Below, piece by piece: positions 62,694 through 64,000 of a stretch of DNA of 64,000 bases. Numbering within the stretch: the first letter of the stretch is position 1; each line of letters begins with the position of its first letter. Both the position numbers and the translations under genes were made by a program. The notes under the pieces were generated by a model. That model saw nothing but the letters and a program-made list of their open reading frames with translations, was not told where the DNA came from and made no database searches. Location of the stretch: contig NZ_CACSJP010000004.1 in the NCBI RefSeq assembly GCF_902706095.1, positions 62,001 through 126,000 on the forward strand, written 5' to 3'. The stretch is from Rhizobium sp. 18065. Lineage in GTDB: Bacteria; Pseudomonadota; Alphaproteobacteria; Rhizobiales; Rhizobiaceae.

Positions 62694-63125
62694 TCATGGA
62701 AATCCCTGGTACTGGGGCAGATCGTCGGTGATTTCATACCACGGCGCTTTCGATCCGACGAAGATGTGCATGCTGGGGCGCGATGATGGTGGATCCATCA
62801 GCGTTCCCATCGGGATATGGATCTTCACGCTGCCATTTTCGGCGATCCAGGAATAGATCAGCGATCCGCATAGGCGGCAGTGCCGGTCGTGGATGCCGTC
62901 CGGATTGCCGTGTGTAAACAGCTCCTCCTTGCCGTGGACAATCCTGAAATCATCCGGACGGAGGCCTGCAATGGGCTTGAAGGCGGAGCCTGTGGTTCGG
63001 CGGCATTTCGAGCAATGGCAGTTGAGCGCATAGAGGAACCGATCCTCGGCCTCGTATTCCACGGCGCCGCACATGCATCCGCCACGTAACGGCCTGGCAT
63101 GGGGTCTCTGTTGTTTGTCCGACAC
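62694..63125 (-). CDS. GFA/CENP-V-family zinc protein
   Basis: The 143-residue product has the cysteine pattern of the GFA family: 'GGCMCGAVEYE' (near residue 16), 'CHCSKCRR' (near 37) and 'HCRLCGSLIYSW' (near 82), which bind zinc. The prototype was named glutathione-dependent formaldehyde-activating enzyme, but most members have no shown activity. It is a single gene between the terminator and the aldolase-like gene. Length and motifs are normal. Confidence 0.88.
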   Translation of the reverse strand: MSDKQQRPHARPLRGGCMCGAVEYEAEDRFLYALNCHCSKCRRTTGSAFKPIAGLRPDDFRIVHGKEELFTHGNPDGIHDRHCRLCGSLIYSWIAENGSVKIHIPMGTLMDPPSSRPSMHIFVGSKAPWYEITDDLPQYQGFP

Positions 63126-63185
63126 GACCGGTCCTCCTGCTGCGCAAGCTAGGGAAGGTCGATCGGTGTAGCAACCGAAAGCTTG

Positions 63186-64000
63186 TTACCAGACGAGGCC
63201 ACGGGCGGCGACATTCTCAACACGCGTCACCAAACCATTGCGATGGAAGGTCATGCTGTCGAACAGATTGGAGACCACACAGGTGTGGTTCGGCACGATG
63301 CGTACCTTTTCGCCGATCTCGGGGCGCTTGCCTTCGATCTTGGACAGGTCGACCGTGCCATGTTCTTCCGACAGGCCGGTAATCGACGCTTGCGGATACT
63401 CGACAATCAGGCCGAAATCGGCAAAGCCGAGAAGATCCGAAGTCAGCGTCTTGGAGCCGGCATCGAGAATGGCGCGGTCAGCGGTCGGGCGCGAAACCAC
63501 GGTCGCCAGAATATGCATGGCGCAATCTTCCAGCGTGCAGTGTCCCGCCCGGAACATCGAGCGATCGTTGTAGACATAGGTTCCCGCCCGGTGCTCCGTG
63601 GCCGAGGGCACGAGATGGGCGGAGAACAGGCTTGGCGAGCCGCCATTGGAGACGATGGGGCAGGGGATGCCAAATCCCGCAAGCGTGGCTACGGTTTCTG
63701 CAAAGAAAGCCTCAACTTCGGTCTCGGTATTCGCCTTGGGATAGGTCAGCAGGCCGGCGAAGGTCAGTGATGTTGTGGCCACGATCATCTGCGCCAATGC
63801 CACGGCCTCGGCCGGGGTCTGGACGCCGCAGCGCCCGCCACCGGTATCGCACTCGACCAGAACAGTGAGTGGCTTGCGGGGAGCGAAATAGTCGGCCAGG
63901 CCCTGAACGGTGGTTGCACTGTCGGCCACGACCTTGAGACCCGAGATACGCTCGTTCAAGGCGGCGAGTCGCTCGAGCTTTTCAGCGCCGAGAATGTTGA
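63186..64000 (-). CDS. D-threonine aldolase/D-serine dehydratase-like PLP enzyme (5' end outside window)
   Basis: The frame is open from the stop at 63186 to the window edge, so the N-terminus with the PLP lysine is missing; the internal TTG at 63959 is not the real start. Visible motifs are 'VLVECDTGGGRCGVQTP', 'SNGGSPS' and the C-terminal metal site 'VPNHTCVVSNLFD' (His and Cys), which are typical of the DSD1/D-threonine aldolase branch of the alanine racemase fold. It would split or dehydrate a D-hydroxy amino acid. Specific substrate is unknown. Confidence 0.85.
   Translation of the reverse strand, partial: NILGAEKLERLAALNERISGLKVVADSATTVQGLADYFAPRKPLTVLVECDTGGGRCGVQTPAEAVALAQMIVATTSLTFAGLLTYPKANTETEVEAFFAETVATLAGFGIPCPIVSNGGSPSLFSAHLVPSATEHRAGTYVYNDRSMFRAGHCTLEDCAMHILATVVSRPTADRAILDAGSKTLTSDLLGFADFGLIVEYPQASITGLSEEHGTVDLSKIEGKRPEIGEKVRIVPNHTCVVSNLFDSMTFHRNGLVTRVENVAARGLVW

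Noticed and set aside
1..64000. CRISPR arrays, tRNA or rRNA genes, insertion sequences, prophage or toxin-antitoxin genes
   Set aside because: I looked for regularly spaced repeats, tRNA-like cloverleaf ends and transposase or integrase motifs on both strands and saw none; the only mobile-type sequences are the two RIME-like elements and a short degenerate palindrome.

Overview
The window is high-GC alphaproteobacterial DNA, most likely a chromosome or chromid of a Rhizobiaceae member (Rhizobium/Agrobacterium/Allorhizobium type). The evidence is the density of ABC uptake operons (six complete sets), an accessory chemotaxis operon of rhizobial type, ATGA-coupled gene starts, and two copies of a RIME-like rhizobial mosaic repeat. 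No rRNA, tRNA, CRISPR array, phage or transposase gene was seen. Both ends cut a gene.

Layout. 1-3.0 kb (minus): an Alg8-like family 2 glycosyltransferase (cut by the window start), a GDP-mannose/UDP-sugar 6-dehydrogenase (AlgD-like) and a LuxR-type regulator, suggesting a uronic-acid exopolysaccharide locus. 3.8-17.0 kb: a soluble MCP-like protein (plus), facing a minus-strand chemotaxis operon in the order HD-GYP response regulator, STAS protein, cheY, cheA, cheW, two near-twin MCPs, cheW, cheR, cheB, and then a ParA-type ATPase. 17.6-27.3 kb: a LacI regulator with a perfect palindromic operator, a spermidine/putrescine-class ABC transporter, nucleoside hydrolase and adenine deaminase (a purine salvage operon), an M20 amidohydrolase and a phosphoribosyltransferase. 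27.4-32.9 kb: a YtfQRT-YjfF-type sugar transporter with a terminal GntR regulator and twin palindromes at its promoter. 32.9-34.0 kb: a PatB/MalY-type aminotransferase.

34.3-44.4 kb is a complete guanidine assimilation operon. It has a guanidine-I (ykkC) riboswitch, a NitT/TauT-type ABC transporter, two DUF1989 proteins (carboxyguanidine deiminase subunits), a biotin-dependent urea/guanidine carboxylase and allophanate hydrolase. Together they would take guanidine to ammonia and CO2. The carboxylase gene carries a 177-bp RIME-like inverted-repeat element inserted exactly in frame (59 codons) in the linker between its two carboxyltransferase subdomains. This is the most unusual feature of the window.

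44.5-52.2 kb: asparaginase, a divergent FCD-type GntR regulator, an ABC transporter, a hydantoin-racemase-family enzyme and a GNAT protein, again looking like organic-nitrogen use. A second RIME-like copy lies between two of these transporter genes. 52.2-56.7 kb (minus): an amino-sugar operon with nagR-like regulator, SIS-type deaminase, nagA, ROK kinase and a GNAT. 57.1-62.7 kb (plus): a Gfo/Idh dehydrogenase and a sugar ABC transporter ending in a clear terminator. 62.7-64 kb (minus): a GFA-family protein and a D-threonine aldolase/DSD1-type enzyme cut by the window end.

Functions are inferred from motifs read by eye. Transporter substrates are inferred from neighbours and have not been tested.
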